Assembly: GCF_040438885.1 (NCBI RefSeq)
Contig: NZ_CP159218.1
Location: 1,612,001 to 1,676,000, forward strand
Length of the DNA stretch: 64,000 nucleotides
Direction of reading: 5' to 3'
From: Nakamurella sp. A5-74
GTDB lineage: Bacteria; Actinomycetota; Actinomycetes; Mycobacteriales; Nakamurellaceae
Part shown: positions 55,300 through 63,838 of the stretch, piece by piece
Layout of the letters: each line of letters starts with the position of its first letter
Position numbering within the stretch: position 1 is the stretch's first letter
Translations under genes and position numbers: made by a program
Notes under the pieces: generated by a model
Told to the model about the DNA's origin: nothing
The model's database searches: none
What the model saw: only the letters and a program-made list of their open reading frames with translations

Positions 55300-55322
55300 T
55301 GCGCGCAGTAACGCGCATATGC
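55300..55322. promoter_or_regulatory. Operator-like repeats upstream of the SIS gene
   Basis: TGCGCG (55300-55305) and CGCGCA (55312-55317) form an inverted repeat with a 6-nt spacer, directly overlapped by the palindrome GCATATGC (55315-55322). They lie about 50-70 bp before the SIS gene start. A sugar-responsive regulator is a guess. Confidence 0.4.
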
Positions 55323-55369
55323 TTGCATTGACCCGGCAGGGTTCGAGCAGGTACGCAGACGGGAGCACG

Positions 55370-56431
55370 ATGGCCGGCACACAGGTCGTGGCAGAGATGG
55401 CGGAGCAGCCGGCGGTGCTGGCGGCGATCATCGCCAGGCGTGCGGCGATCCACGCCGAGGTGCGCGCCGCGCTCCCGCAGACCCTGCGAGGCGTAGCGCT
55501 GATCGCCCGTGGTTCCAGCGACAACGTCGCCGTCCACGCGCGCTATCTGTTGGAACTCGCCACCGGTCTCCCGGTCAGCCTCGTCGCCCCGTCGCTGGTC
55601 ACCCGCTACGGCTTCGTCACCGACATGCGTGACCATCTGGTGGTCGCACTCTCCCAGAGCGGGCGGACCCCGGAGATCGTCGACGTGGCAGGGCGTTTCG
55701 CCGACGGCGGGGCCTGTGTCGTTGCCGTCACCAACGAGGCCGATTCGCCGCTGGCGGACGTGGCCGCGGTGACGTTGTCGGTCGGCACCTCACGGGAGCT
55801 GGCCGTCCCTGCGACCAAGACAGTCACCGGTCAACTCGCCCTGGTGACGCTGCTGGCAGAAGCGGCCGGCGCCGACGGCGCCCTCGACGCCTTCACCGGT
55901 GGTCCGGCGGCCTGGGGGCAGCTGGTGGATGCGGTCGCGCAGACACTGGCCGACACCGACCCGCTCGATGCTGCGGTCGCGCTGCTCGCCTCGAAAGGAT
56001 CGGGCATCCACCTCGCGCGCGGACTCACCTACGCGGCGGCACTCGAGGGGGCGCTGAAGGCGAAGGAGACCACCCGCGGCATCCACGAGGGTTTCTCCAG
56101 CGCCGACTTCCTGCACGGCCCGCTCACCGTGGCGTCGCCCGAGGTCGTGGTGGTCGCCTACGGTGCCACCGGTCCGGTGCTGGTGGACGTCGCCGAGACC
56201 GCCCGCGCCGCAGTTGCTCTCGGGTCGCCGGTGATCGGAGTGGGGCATCCCGATGTCGCTGCCGGCATCGACGGCGCCATCGGCGTCCCGACCCCGCAGG
56301 GTCTGGGTGAGGCCCTCGCCGTGATCCCGCTGGTGGTCAGGGGACAGCAGCTGGCCATCAGGACGACGCTCGCGCTGGGTTCCGACCCGGACGCACCGCA
56401 GGGCCTCAACAAGGTGACCGCGACGCACTGA
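55370..56431 (+). CDS. SIS domain protein (GlmS isomerase-domain-like / AgaS family)
   Basis: Protein of 353 residues with two SIS sugar-phosphate-binding domains (about 30-165 and 200-340). It resembles the isomerase half of GlmS but lacks the N-terminal glutaminase domain. IARGSSDNVAVHARYLLE, VALSQSGRTPEIVDV and GLTYAAALEGALKAKETT are the key segments. Likely functions are amino-sugar phosphate deamination or isomerisation. The ATG at 55370 follows GGGAG; an ATG at 55319 is an upstream alternative inside the operator-like region. Confidence 0.87.
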   Translation: MAGTQVVAEMAEQPAVLAAIIARRAAIHAEVRAALPQTLRGVALIARGSSDNVAVHARYLLELATGLPVSLVAPSLVTRYGFVTDMRDHLVVALSQSGRTPEIVDVAGRFADGGACVVAVTNEADSPLADVAAVTLSVGTSRELAVPATKTVTGQLALVTLLAEAAGADGALDAFTGGPAAWGQLVDAVAQTLADTDPLDAAVALLASKGSGIHLARGLTYAAALEGALKAKETTRGIHEGFSSADFLHGPLTVASPEVVVVAYGATGPVLVDVAETARAAVALGSPVIGVGHPDVAAGIDGAIGVPTPQGLGEALAVIPLVVRGQQLAIRTTLALGSDPDAPQGLNKVTATH

Positions 56432-56485
56432 GGGCGGCAGTGGACGCGCGCCGTGCCCCGGTCCGGAGGGCCCGCCGCCAGCGCA

Positions 56486-56491
56486 TAGAGT
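56486..56491 (+). promoter_or_regulatory. -10 box of the M20 peptidase gene (leaderless)
   Basis: TAGAGT ends seven bases before the ATG at 56499. Confidence 0.45.
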
Positions 56492-56498
56492 CGGTTGC

Positions 56499-57989
56499 AT
56501 GACGGACGTGACGACCCAGGCCCAGCCCGCCGAGAGCACCGGACGCGCCGCCGGCCTTGAACGCGCCGAGGTCGCTCTCCGCTTCGACAGTTGGGTGCGG
56601 ACGTTGGTCGAATGGGCCCGCATCCCGTCGGTGAGTGCCGATCCGGCCCACCACGGCGATGTCGCAGCCAGCGCGGAGTTCTTTGCAGACGCCCTGCGCA
56701 GCATCGGGTTTCCCGAGGTCGAGGTGCTCGGTCAGGGACCGTACCTGCCCGCAGTGCTCGCCCGGTGGCCGTCCGGCGACCCGGACGCAGTGCGGGTGGT
56801 CGTCTACGGCCACCACGACGTCCAGCCGGCCGACGGCGAGGACCGTTGGACGCACCCGCCGTTCGACCCGGTGGTGGTCGACGGGGTCCTGCACGGCAGG
56901 GGTGTCAGCGACGACAAGGGCAACATCGCCCTGCACCTGATCGGACTGCAGGCGCATCTGGCAGCCACCGGGCGCACCGCGCCGGCCGTCGATCTCACCC
57001 TCCTGGTGGAGGGCGAGGAGGAGTCAGGCAGCCCGCACATCGACGAGTTGCTCGCGCTGCTCGCCCCGCGGCTCGACGCCGATGTGATCGTCGTCAGCGA
57101 CACCGGGATCTTCGCCGCGGACACCCCTTCGTTGTGCATCGGCATGCGCGGACTGGTCTCCGGTGAGCTGCACGTCAGTGGCCCGACCGTCGACCTGCAC
57201 TCCGGTTCCTTCGGCGGCGCCGTTCCCAACCCGCTCGCCGAGCTCGCCCGGCTCGTCGCCGCCTTGCACGACGAGCACGGCCACGTCACCGTTCCCGGTT
57301 TCTACGACGGCGTCGACGAACCGACAGCCCAGGAGCGAGCGGCAACCGCCGCGCTCAGCTTCGACGAGGCCGGTTGGCTGGCCGGTCCCGCGGCCTCCCG
57401 GGAAACCTGGGGTGAAGCCGGGTACAGCACATTGGAGCGGATCGGTGCGCGGCCGACCGCGGAGGTCAACGGCATCATCGGCGGCTACACCGGTCCCGGA
57501 GGCAAGACGATCATCCCGACCGACGGGCACGCCAAGCTGAGCTTCCGGCTGGTCGGACGGCAGGACCCGGCCGCCGTCCAGCGGCGGGTCTCGGAGTTCT
57601 TCACCGAGCTGGCCAGAAATGGCGTGCAGGTCGAGATGCGGTGGGAAGGTGGAGGAGTCGCGCCGCTCACCACGCAGTTGGACCACCCGGCCACCAGGGC
57701 GGCGCAGCGCGCGCTCGGCGCCGCGTTCGACACCGATCGGGTCCTGTTGACGCGTGAGGGCGGGTCCGGCCCGGAGGCCGATCTGGTCGCGGCGTTGCGA
57801 GCTCCGATGGTCTTCCTCGGGGTGATGACATCCGAGGACCAGATCCACGCGCCGAACGAGCGGGCTCCGCTCGTCCTGCTCCAGCGCGGCGCCGAAGCCG
57901 TCGCGCACCTGTGGTCGGAGCTGGCAGCACTCGGACGGGGCGGCCTGAGCAGCGACGCAGACCGCAAGGCGGTGGCGAACGGTGGCTGA
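56499..57989 (+). CDS. M20 family dipeptidase (ArgE/DapE/CPG2-type)
   Basis: Metallopeptidase of 496 residues. Zinc ligands and catalytic residues are visible in VVYGHHDVQPADG, GVSDDKGNIALHL (bridging Asp) and LLVEGEEESGSPH (general base Glu and ligand). A dimerisation domain occupies about 215-380, and the last His is in EDQIHAPNE. It resembles cytosolic dipeptidases of the CNDP type. Its stop overlaps the first M16 gene by eight bases, so the peptidases form a unit. Confidence 0.92.
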   Translation: MTDVTTQAQPAESTGRAAGLERAEVALRFDSWVRTLVEWARIPSVSADPAHHGDVAASAEFFADALRSIGFPEVEVLGQGPYLPAVLARWPSGDPDAVRVVVYGHHDVQPADGEDRWTHPPFDPVVVDGVLHGRGVSDDKGNIALHLIGLQAHLAATGRTAPAVDLTLLVEGEEESGSPHIDELLALLAPRLDADVIVVSDTGIFAADTPSLCIGMRGLVSGELHVSGPTVDLHSGSFGGAVPNPLAELARLVAALHDEHGHVTVPGFYDGVDEPTAQERAATAALSFDEAGWLAGPAASRETWGEAGYSTLERIGARPTAEVNGIIGGYTGPGGKTIIPTDGHAKLSFRLVGRQDPAAVQRRVSEFFTELARNGVQVEMRWEGGGVAPLTTQLDHPATRAAQRALGAAFDTDRVLLTREGGSGPEADLVAALRAPMVFLGVMTSEDQIHAPNERAPLVLLQRGAEAVAHLWSELAALGRGGLSSDADRKAVANGG

Positions 57990-59349
57990 CCGCAGACGGA
58001 CGGCGAAGCTGCCGATGCCCGATTTCGCAGTGCAGCGGTTCACCCTCGACAATGGTCTGCGGGTGGTGGTCGCGCCCCAGTCCGGTAGCGGTGTGGTCGG
58101 CGTCAGCGTGCACTACGACGTGGGATTCCGCTCCGAACCCCAGGGCCGCACGGGGTTCGCGCACCTGTTCGAGCACCTGATGTTCCAGGGCAGCGAGTCG
58201 CTGCCGAAGCTCGAGCACTTCCGGGTCGTGCAGTCCTCCGGCGGGGTGTTCAACGGCTCGACCCACCTCGACTACACCGACTACTTCGAGGTGCTCCCTT
58301 CAGCCGGCCTGGAACGCGGGCTGTTCCTGGAGGCCGACCGGATGCGGGCACCGACCATCACGGCGGAGAACCTGGCCAACCAGGTCGACGTGGTGAGCGA
58401 GGAGATCCGGCTCAACGTGCTCAACCAGCCATACGGCGGGTTCCCGTGGATCTGGCTTCCCCCGGTGCTGTACGAGACGTTCCCCAACGCGCACAACGGT
58501 TATGGCGACTTCGTCGATCTGCAGGCGGCCACCGTCGAAGACTGTGTCGACTTCTTCTGGACGTACTACGCACCCGCCAACGCGGTGCTGACGATCTGCG
58601 GCGACGTCGATGCCGGGATGGCCAGCGATCTGGCCTCCTCGCACTTCGGCGACATCCCGTTCCGGCCAGCGCCCCAGCGACCCTCGTTCGACGAACCGGC
58701 ACCCACGACCCAGCGGCGTGCCGTGCAGACCGATCCGCTGGCACCCTCGCCGGCGCTCGCCGTCGGCTGGCGGATGCCGGATCCGGTGGCCGACCTGTCC
58801 GGATACCTGGCCTACGTCCTGCTCGGCAGCATCCTGTCGGACGGCGAGGCCTCCCGACTGCAGTCGGCCGTCGTCACCCCTGGGATCGCCACCGAGATGT
58901 GGGCGTCCCCCGGACTGGTCGGCGGCGCGCTCGATGCCCGTCATCCCGATGCTTTCGTGCTCGGCGCGTTGCACACCTCCGGCCGCACGGCTGACGACGT
59001 GATCGAGGCCGCGCTCGAGCAGATCCGCGCCGTCGCCGACGACGGCGTCGAGCCGGAGGAGTTGCGCCGGGCCGTGATCCGCTTCAGCGCAGACCTGTTC
59101 CGGGAGAACGACGCGATCGCCGGCCGGACCAGGACGATCGGCTCCCTGGAGCTGCTGCACGGCAGGGCCGAGCTGATCAACGAGATCCCGGCCAGGATCG
59201 CCGCACTGAGCGCCGAGGACATCGCCGCTGCCGCCGCGCGGCTGGGCATCGACAACAGTGCGGTGCTGGAAGTGGTCCCGGCCGAAACGGCCGACCAGGA
59301 CAGCGGACCCGCCCAGAGCAGCCAGGAACCGGCCGGGGGACAGCGATGA
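57982..59349 (+). CDS. M16 family zinc peptidase, active subunit
   Basis: Pitrilysin/processing-peptidase-like protein of 455 residues. The inverted zinc motif HLFEH lies in GFAHLFEHLMFQGSE (about residues 55-65), with the downstream Glu in VSEEIRLNVLNQPYG. It is half the size of pitrilysin, so it should work as a dimer, most likely with the next gene product. The GTG start overlaps the M20 stop by eight bases. There is no signal peptide. Confidence 0.92.
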   Translation: MADRRRTAKLPMPDFAVQRFTLDNGLRVVVAPQSGSGVVGVSVHYDVGFRSEPQGRTGFAHLFEHLMFQGSESLPKLEHFRVVQSSGGVFNGSTHLDYTDYFEVLPSAGLERGLFLEADRMRAPTITAENLANQVDVVSEEIRLNVLNQPYGGFPWIWLPPVLYETFPNAHNGYGDFVDLQAATVEDCVDFFWTYYAPANAVLTICGDVDAGMASDLASSHFGDIPFRPAPQRPSFDEPAPTTQRRAVQTDPLAPSPALAVGWRMPDPVADLSGYLAYVLLGSILSDGEASRLQSAVVTPGIATEMWASPGLVGGALDARHPDAFVLGALHTSGRTADDVIEAALEQIRAVADDGVEPEELRRAVIRFSADLFRENDAIAGRTRTIGSLELLHGRAELINEIPARIAALSAEDIAAAAARLGIDNSAVLEVVPAETADQDSGPAQSSQEPAGGQR

Positions 59350-60758
59350 GCGGGTCGAAGAAGTCGGCGCGGGCCCAGCGGTCTGCGCCGACCAGGACCG
59401 CGGAACAGTTGGCCCGCACCGACATCGGACCGCGGCCACTCCCGCCGCTGATGAAACAGGGCAAGACGCGTCAACTCGCCCAGACCGAGGTCACGACTCC
59501 GGCCGGGCTGCGGGTGATCGCGATCCGCAAGCCGGGAGCCCCGATCATCGAGGTGCGGCTCCGGATCCCGTTCGCCGCCCGGTCGGGGCACCAGGCCGCC
59601 GCGCACGCCGCGCGCGCCGAGGTGTTGGCGGAGACCATCCTGCTCGGCACCGCGGACATCGACCGCAGGCGGATCGACACCACGCTGGGTGCCGTCGGCG
59701 GGGGTCTGCATGCCGCGGTCGATCCCCAGCGGCTGTCGTTGGCCGGCTCCGTGCTGGCCACCGGGCTCGGGGTCCTGGCACGGATCCTTGCCCTCAGCCT
59801 CACGGGGGCGGCGTACCGGGCCGGCGACGTGGCCGGTGAACGCGAACGGCTGGTCGAGCACCTGCTGATCAGCACCACCCAGCCCGGGGTGATCGCCCGG
59901 CAGGCGTTGCTGCGCAAGCGGTTCGGCGATCATCCCGCGGTGCATGAGATGCCGTCGGGACCGGATGTCGCGGCGGTGGGAGCTGCCGCGGTCCGCGGCC
60001 TGCACCGGCGCGCCGTCGTGCCGCAGGGGTCCACCCTCGTGCTGGTCGGGGACCTGTCGGTCAAGTCGGCGGCGGAGTCGGTGGCGCAGGCACTGTCGAT
60101 CTGGACGGGAGAGCACCCGGCGCGGACGATGGCAACGCCGCCGGCAGGCCTCGGTGGCGCGCTCCAGGCGGTCCATCGCCCCGGTGCTGTCCAGTCGCAG
60201 GTCCGATTGTCGGGCCCGGCGCCGCTGCGCAGCGACCCGGAGTATCCGGCCTTCCAGTTGGCGAACTTGATCTTCGCCGGCTACTTCTCCTCGCGTCTCG
60301 TGGAGAACATCCGTGAGGACAAGGGCTACACCTACAGCGCCGGCTCATCGGCCGAGTTCTGGCCGGGCAGGTCGCTGGTGTCGGTGGCATTCGACACCAA
60401 CACCGAGACGACCGCGCCCGCGCTGCTGGAGACCCGGTACGAGCTCGCGAAGCTGGCGCTGCTCGCCCCCAGCGAGACGGAGGTCGAATCAGCCCGCAAC
60501 TACGCGCTCGGCACGCTGGCGCTGTCGCTCTCGACCCAGGCGGGATATGCCTCGACGCTGTCCCGGCTGCTCGGCGCCGGATCGGACGCCGATTGGCTCA
60601 GGGAGCACCCGGCCCGACTGGCCGCCGTCACCCGGGACGAGGTCGCCGACGCCGCTGCGCGGTGGTTCGGACCGACCGCCTTCACCGGAGTTGTCGTGGG
60701 CGACCTCGACCGGATCGGCGACCAACTGCAGCGCCTCGGCGGGGTGAGTGTGCCGTGA
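59346..60758 (+). CDS. M16 family peptidase-like protein, non-catalytic subunit
   Basis: M16-fold protein of 470 residues whose zinc motif is lost: the aligned segment reads HQAAAHAARAEVLAET instead of HxxEH. It keeps the second-half signature RLVENIREDKGYTYSAGSS that helps bind substrate. It overlaps the active subunit gene by four bases. The pair is expected to form a heterodimer in which one chain supplies zinc and the other the Arg/Tyr substrate contacts, as known for similar bacterial pairs. Confidence 0.9.
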   Translation: MSGSKKSARAQRSAPTRTAEQLARTDIGPRPLPPLMKQGKTRQLAQTEVTTPAGLRVIAIRKPGAPIIEVRLRIPFAARSGHQAAAHAARAEVLAETILLGTADIDRRRIDTTLGAVGGGLHAAVDPQRLSLAGSVLATGLGVLARILALSLTGAAYRAGDVAGERERLVEHLLISTTQPGVIARQALLRKRFGDHPAVHEMPSGPDVAAVGAAAVRGLHRRAVVPQGSTLVLVGDLSVKSAAESVAQALSIWTGEHPARTMATPPAGLGGALQAVHRPGAVQSQVRLSGPAPLRSDPEYPAFQLANLIFAGYFSSRLVENIREDKGYTYSAGSSAEFWPGRSLVSVAFDTNTETTAPALLETRYELAKLALLAPSETEVESARNYALGTLALSLSTQAGYASTLSRLLGAGSDADWLREHPARLAAVTRDEVADAAARWFGPTAFTGVVVGDLDRIGDQLQRLGGVSVP

Positions 60759-61711
60759 GGAGCGAACCGGGCAGTTGGGGGATCGAAGTTCCTGCCCTCT
60801 CTCGTGGCAGGGCCTCGCTCAGCACGGAACATGGTTTGAGCGACGAGCGGATCATGGCGTCGTGGTCGTCGGCCAGGGTGCTGCGGGTGTCCGGCGAACA
60901 GGTCGCCGTGGCCGCCGACGATCCGGACCGTCCGGCCTGGGAGTCGTCGTCAACGGACACGCCTCCCGCAGGTGCCGTGCTGCTCGGTGCGGTGGACGGG
61001 GTCGATCACTTCGCCGTTCCGTCAGCTGATCTCGCCGACGGCAGATCGCTGCGCGAACTGGGCGCCCTGGTGGGCGACGACGACGCCGGCCTGCTGACCA
61101 CCGCGGTGGCGCTGACTCTCTGGCATGGGCGGGCCGGCTACTGCTCACGGTGCGGCAGGCCGACCGCCCCCGATCCCGGTGGCTGGTCACGGCGGTGCGC
61201 CGACGACCACCAGGAGTTCCCGCGGACCGACCCTGCGGTGATCGTGCTGGTGCACGACGGCGCCGACCGGATGGTGCTGGCCAGGCAACCGGTGTGGGCA
61301 CCCGGCCGCTACTCGGTGCTGGCCGGGTTCGTCGAGGCCGGCGAGTCGATGGAGAACACCGTGCGCCGGGAGATGTTCGAGGAGGTGGGTGCGCGGGTCG
61401 ACCACATCCGGTACCTCGGCTCGCAGCCCTGGCCATTCCCCCGCTCGCTGATGATCGGATTCGTTGCCCGGGCGGACCCGTCGTTCCCGCTCCGACCGCA
61501 GGACGGGGAGATCGAGGACGCCCGCTGGGTCACCCGCGCCGAGGTCCGGGAGATCCTCGCCAGGTCCGGCTGGGGCGCCGGCGCCGAACCTGCAGCGACC
61601 CCGAACGGCAGCCGGCCCGACGCCCCGGTCGCCACCGACCGGATCGAGCTGCCCAGCTCGATCTCCATCGCCCGCCGGATGATCGAGGGCTGGGCCGCCG
61701 TCGGCGGCTGA
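60755..61711 (+). CDS. nudC: NAD(+) diphosphatase / NAD-cap hydrolase NudC
   Basis: Nudix hydrolase of 318 residues. The Nudix box GFVEAGESMENTVRREMFEEVGA lies in pieces at about 191-213, followed by the NudC-specific SQPWPFPRSLM. The zinc ribbon begins CSRCGR and continues with RRCADDH, so its second half looks like C-x3-H rather than C-x2-C. The GTG at 60755 is chosen because it shares GTGA with the M16 stop. It is next to uvrD2, as in Mycobacterium. Confidence 0.93.
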   Translation: MRSEPGSWGIEVPALSRGRASLSTEHGLSDERIMASWSSARVLRVSGEQVAVAADDPDRPAWESSSTDTPPAGAVLLGAVDGVDHFAVPSADLADGRSLRELGALVGDDDAGLLTTAVALTLWHGRAGYCSRCGRPTAPDPGGWSRRCADDHQEFPRTDPAVIVLVHDGADRMVLARQPVWAPGRYSVLAGFVEAGESMENTVRREMFEEVGARVDHIRYLGSQPWPFPRSLMIGFVARADPSFPLRPQDGEIEDARWVTRAEVREILARSGWGAGAEPAATPNGSRPDAPVATDRIELPSSISIARRMIEGWAAVGG

Positions 61712-61760
61712 GCGGGCGGGGCCCGTGCGACCGACGTCTCCCCGGAGTCGGGTGACGCGC

Positions 61761-61801
61761 TGTGGACAGAGCCCGTCGGCGTCGTACACCTGTGCGAACA
61801 T
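61761..61801 (+). promoter_or_regulatory. uvrD2 promoter region with DnaA-box-like site
   Basis: TGTGGACAG (61761-61769) is the reverse complement of CTGTCCACA, a DnaA box with one change. It overlaps a -35-like TGGACA (61763-61768) that has TACACC 16 bp downstream. A closer GAACAT (61796-61801) ends six bases before the GTG and would give a leaderless transcript. Confidence 0.4.
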
Positions 61802-61807
61802 GGGCGG

Positions 61808-63838
61808 GTGAGGGATCTGCTGGATGGACTTGACGACGAACAACGCACGGCGGTCCTCGCACCCTCCGGGCCGGTCTGTGTGCTGGCCGGTGCCGGCACC
61901 GGCAAGACCCGCACCATCACCCACCGGATTGCGCACCTGATCGCCACCGACGCCCATCCGGTGTCGGAGATCATGGCGGTCACCTTCACCACCAGGGCCG
62001 CCGGCGAGATGCGGGTCCGGCTGCGGGCACTGGGTGCCCCAGGCGTGCAGGCCCGCACCTTCCACTCCGCCGCCCTCAAACAACTGCGGTACTTCTGGCC
62101 GACAGCTGTGGGCGGTCAGCTGTGGCCGTTGCTGGAGAACAAACTGCGGCTGGTGGCGATGGCGTCGCGTCGGGTCGGTTCCGGCACCGATGCCGCCACG
62201 CTGCGCGACCTGGCCGGCGAGATCGAGTGGGCCAAGGCGACGCTGGCCGCTCCCAGCACCTACCAGGCGGCGGCGGCGAAGGCTCTGCGCGATCCGTCGG
62301 TGGCGCCGGAGACGGTGGCCAAGGTGTTCGAGGTCTACGAATCCGTCAAACGGGACGCCGAGCAGCTCGACTTCGACGACCTGCTGCTGCACACCAGTGC
62401 GATCCTCGAGGACAACGAGACGGTGGCGCGGGAGTTCCGCGCGCGGTACCGGTGCTTCGTGGTCGACGAGTACCAGGACGTCACCCCCCTGCAGCAGCGC
62501 ACTCTGCAGGCCTGGCTCGGCGGACGGAACCAGCTGACGGTCGTCGGCGACGCCAACCAGACGATCTACTCCTTCGCCGGAGCGTCACCGAAACACCTGC
62601 TCGAGTTCGACAAGACCTACCCCGAGGCGTCCGTCATCCGGCTGGAGAACGACTACCGCTCGACCCCGCAGGTGGTCACCCTGGCCAACCGGGTGATCGC
62701 CGGAGCCGGTGCCGGACATCGGTTCCGGCTGAAGCTGCGGGCCGTGCTACCCGACGGTCCGCAGGCGGTCTTCTCCGAGCACCCGGACGAGCCGACCGAG
62801 GCTTCCGAGGTGTCCGCCAAGATCGCCGCCAGGATCGAGGCGGGGATGCCTGCTTCGTCCATCGCGATCCTCTACCGCATCAACGCCCAGTCGGAGGTCT
62901 ACGAGAAGGCGCTCACCGAGGCGGGGGTTCCGTACGTCGTCAAGGGCGGTCAGCGGTTCTTCGCCCGAGCCGAGGTGCGGCAGGCGATGACGCTCGTCCG
63001 GCGGGCCGCCGAGTCGGCACCGGAGACCCACGAGCGAGGCGGTCCGGTGCTGATCGACCAGGTCCGTGAGTTGCTCGGCCCGATCGGCCTCTCCGACGAC
63101 CCGCCCCCGCCGGGTGCGCTCCGTGACCGCTGGGACTCGCTGCTGGGAGTCGTCAGCATCGCGGAGGAGCTGGCGGACGCGGGCAACGAGCCCGGGCTGC
63201 GCGAACTGGCGGCCGAGCTGGAACAACGCTCGGAAGCGCAGCACGCCCCGACCATCGAGGGCGTCACGCTCGCCTCGTTGCATGCGGCGAAGGGCCTGGA
63301 GTGGGACGCCGTGCACCTGGTCGGTCTGACCGACGGGACGCTCCCGATCCAATATGCGGAGACTCCCGAGCAGGTCGAGGAGGAGCGGCGCCTGCTCTAC
63401 GTCGGCGTCACCAGAGCCAGGACGCATCTGCACGTGTCCTGGGCGCTGTCGCGGACGGCGGGCGGCCGCCGGTCGCGCCGGCGGTCGCGGTTCCTGACCG
63501 GGATCGCGCCGGACGCACCGGCGCGGGCCGGGACCGGGCGGTGTCGGGTGTGTGCGGGGCCGTTGATCACTCCGGGTGAGATCAAGACCGGACGGTGCCA
63601 CAACTGCCCGTCGTCGGCGGATCCTCAGTTGGTCGAAGCGCTCAAGACCTGGCGTCGGCAGCGGTCGGCTGACGATTCGGTGCCCGCGTTCGTCGTCTTC
63701 AGCGATGCCACGCTGCTCGCGATCGCCGAGCGTCGACCCACGGACGACGCGGCGCTGCTGGCGATCCCGGGAATCGGTCCGACCAAGCTCGACAGCTACG
63801 GATGCGAAGTCCTGGCCGTCGTCGGCCGGACCCGCTGA
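61808..63838 (+). CDS. uvrD2: ATP-dependent DNA helicase UvrD2
   Basis: Superfamily 1A 3'-5' helicase of 676 residues. Walker A GAGTGKTRTI lies near residue 30, Walker B VVDEYQDVTPLQQ near 220, with GDANQTIY, YRSTPQVV and a C-terminal VGVTRAR motif. A tetracysteine motif (CRVC and CHNC, about 578-600) and an HRDC domain (about 605-676) follow, the layout known for actinobacterial UvrD2. The GTG start is the first in frame. No exonuclease domain is present. It acts in DNA repair or replication restart. Confidence 0.93.
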   Translation: MRDLLDGLDDEQRTAVLAPSGPVCVLAGAGTGKTRTITHRIAHLIATDAHPVSEIMAVTFTTRAAGEMRVRLRALGAPGVQARTFHSAALKQLRYFWPTAVGGQLWPLLENKLRLVAMASRRVGSGTDAATLRDLAGEIEWAKATLAAPSTYQAAAAKALRDPSVAPETVAKVFEVYESVKRDAEQLDFDDLLLHTSAILEDNETVAREFRARYRCFVVDEYQDVTPLQQRTLQAWLGGRNQLTVVGDANQTIYSFAGASPKHLLEFDKTYPEASVIRLENDYRSTPQVVTLANRVIAGAGAGHRFRLKLRAVLPDGPQAVFSEHPDEPTEASEVSAKIAARIEAGMPASSIAILYRINAQSEVYEKALTEAGVPYVVKGGQRFFARAEVRQAMTLVRRAAESAPETHERGGPVLIDQVRELLGPIGLSDDPPPPGALRDRWDSLLGVVSIAEELADAGNEPGLRELAAELEQRSEAQHAPTIEGVTLASLHAAKGLEWDAVHLVGLTDGTLPIQYAETPEQVEEERRLLYVGVTRARTHLHVSWALSRTAGGRRSRRRSRFLTGIAPDAPARAGTGRCRVCAGPLITPGEIKTGRCHNCPSSADPQLVEALKTWRRQRSADDSVPAFVVFSDATLLAIAERRPTDDAALLAIPGIGPTKLDSYGCEVLAVVGRTR

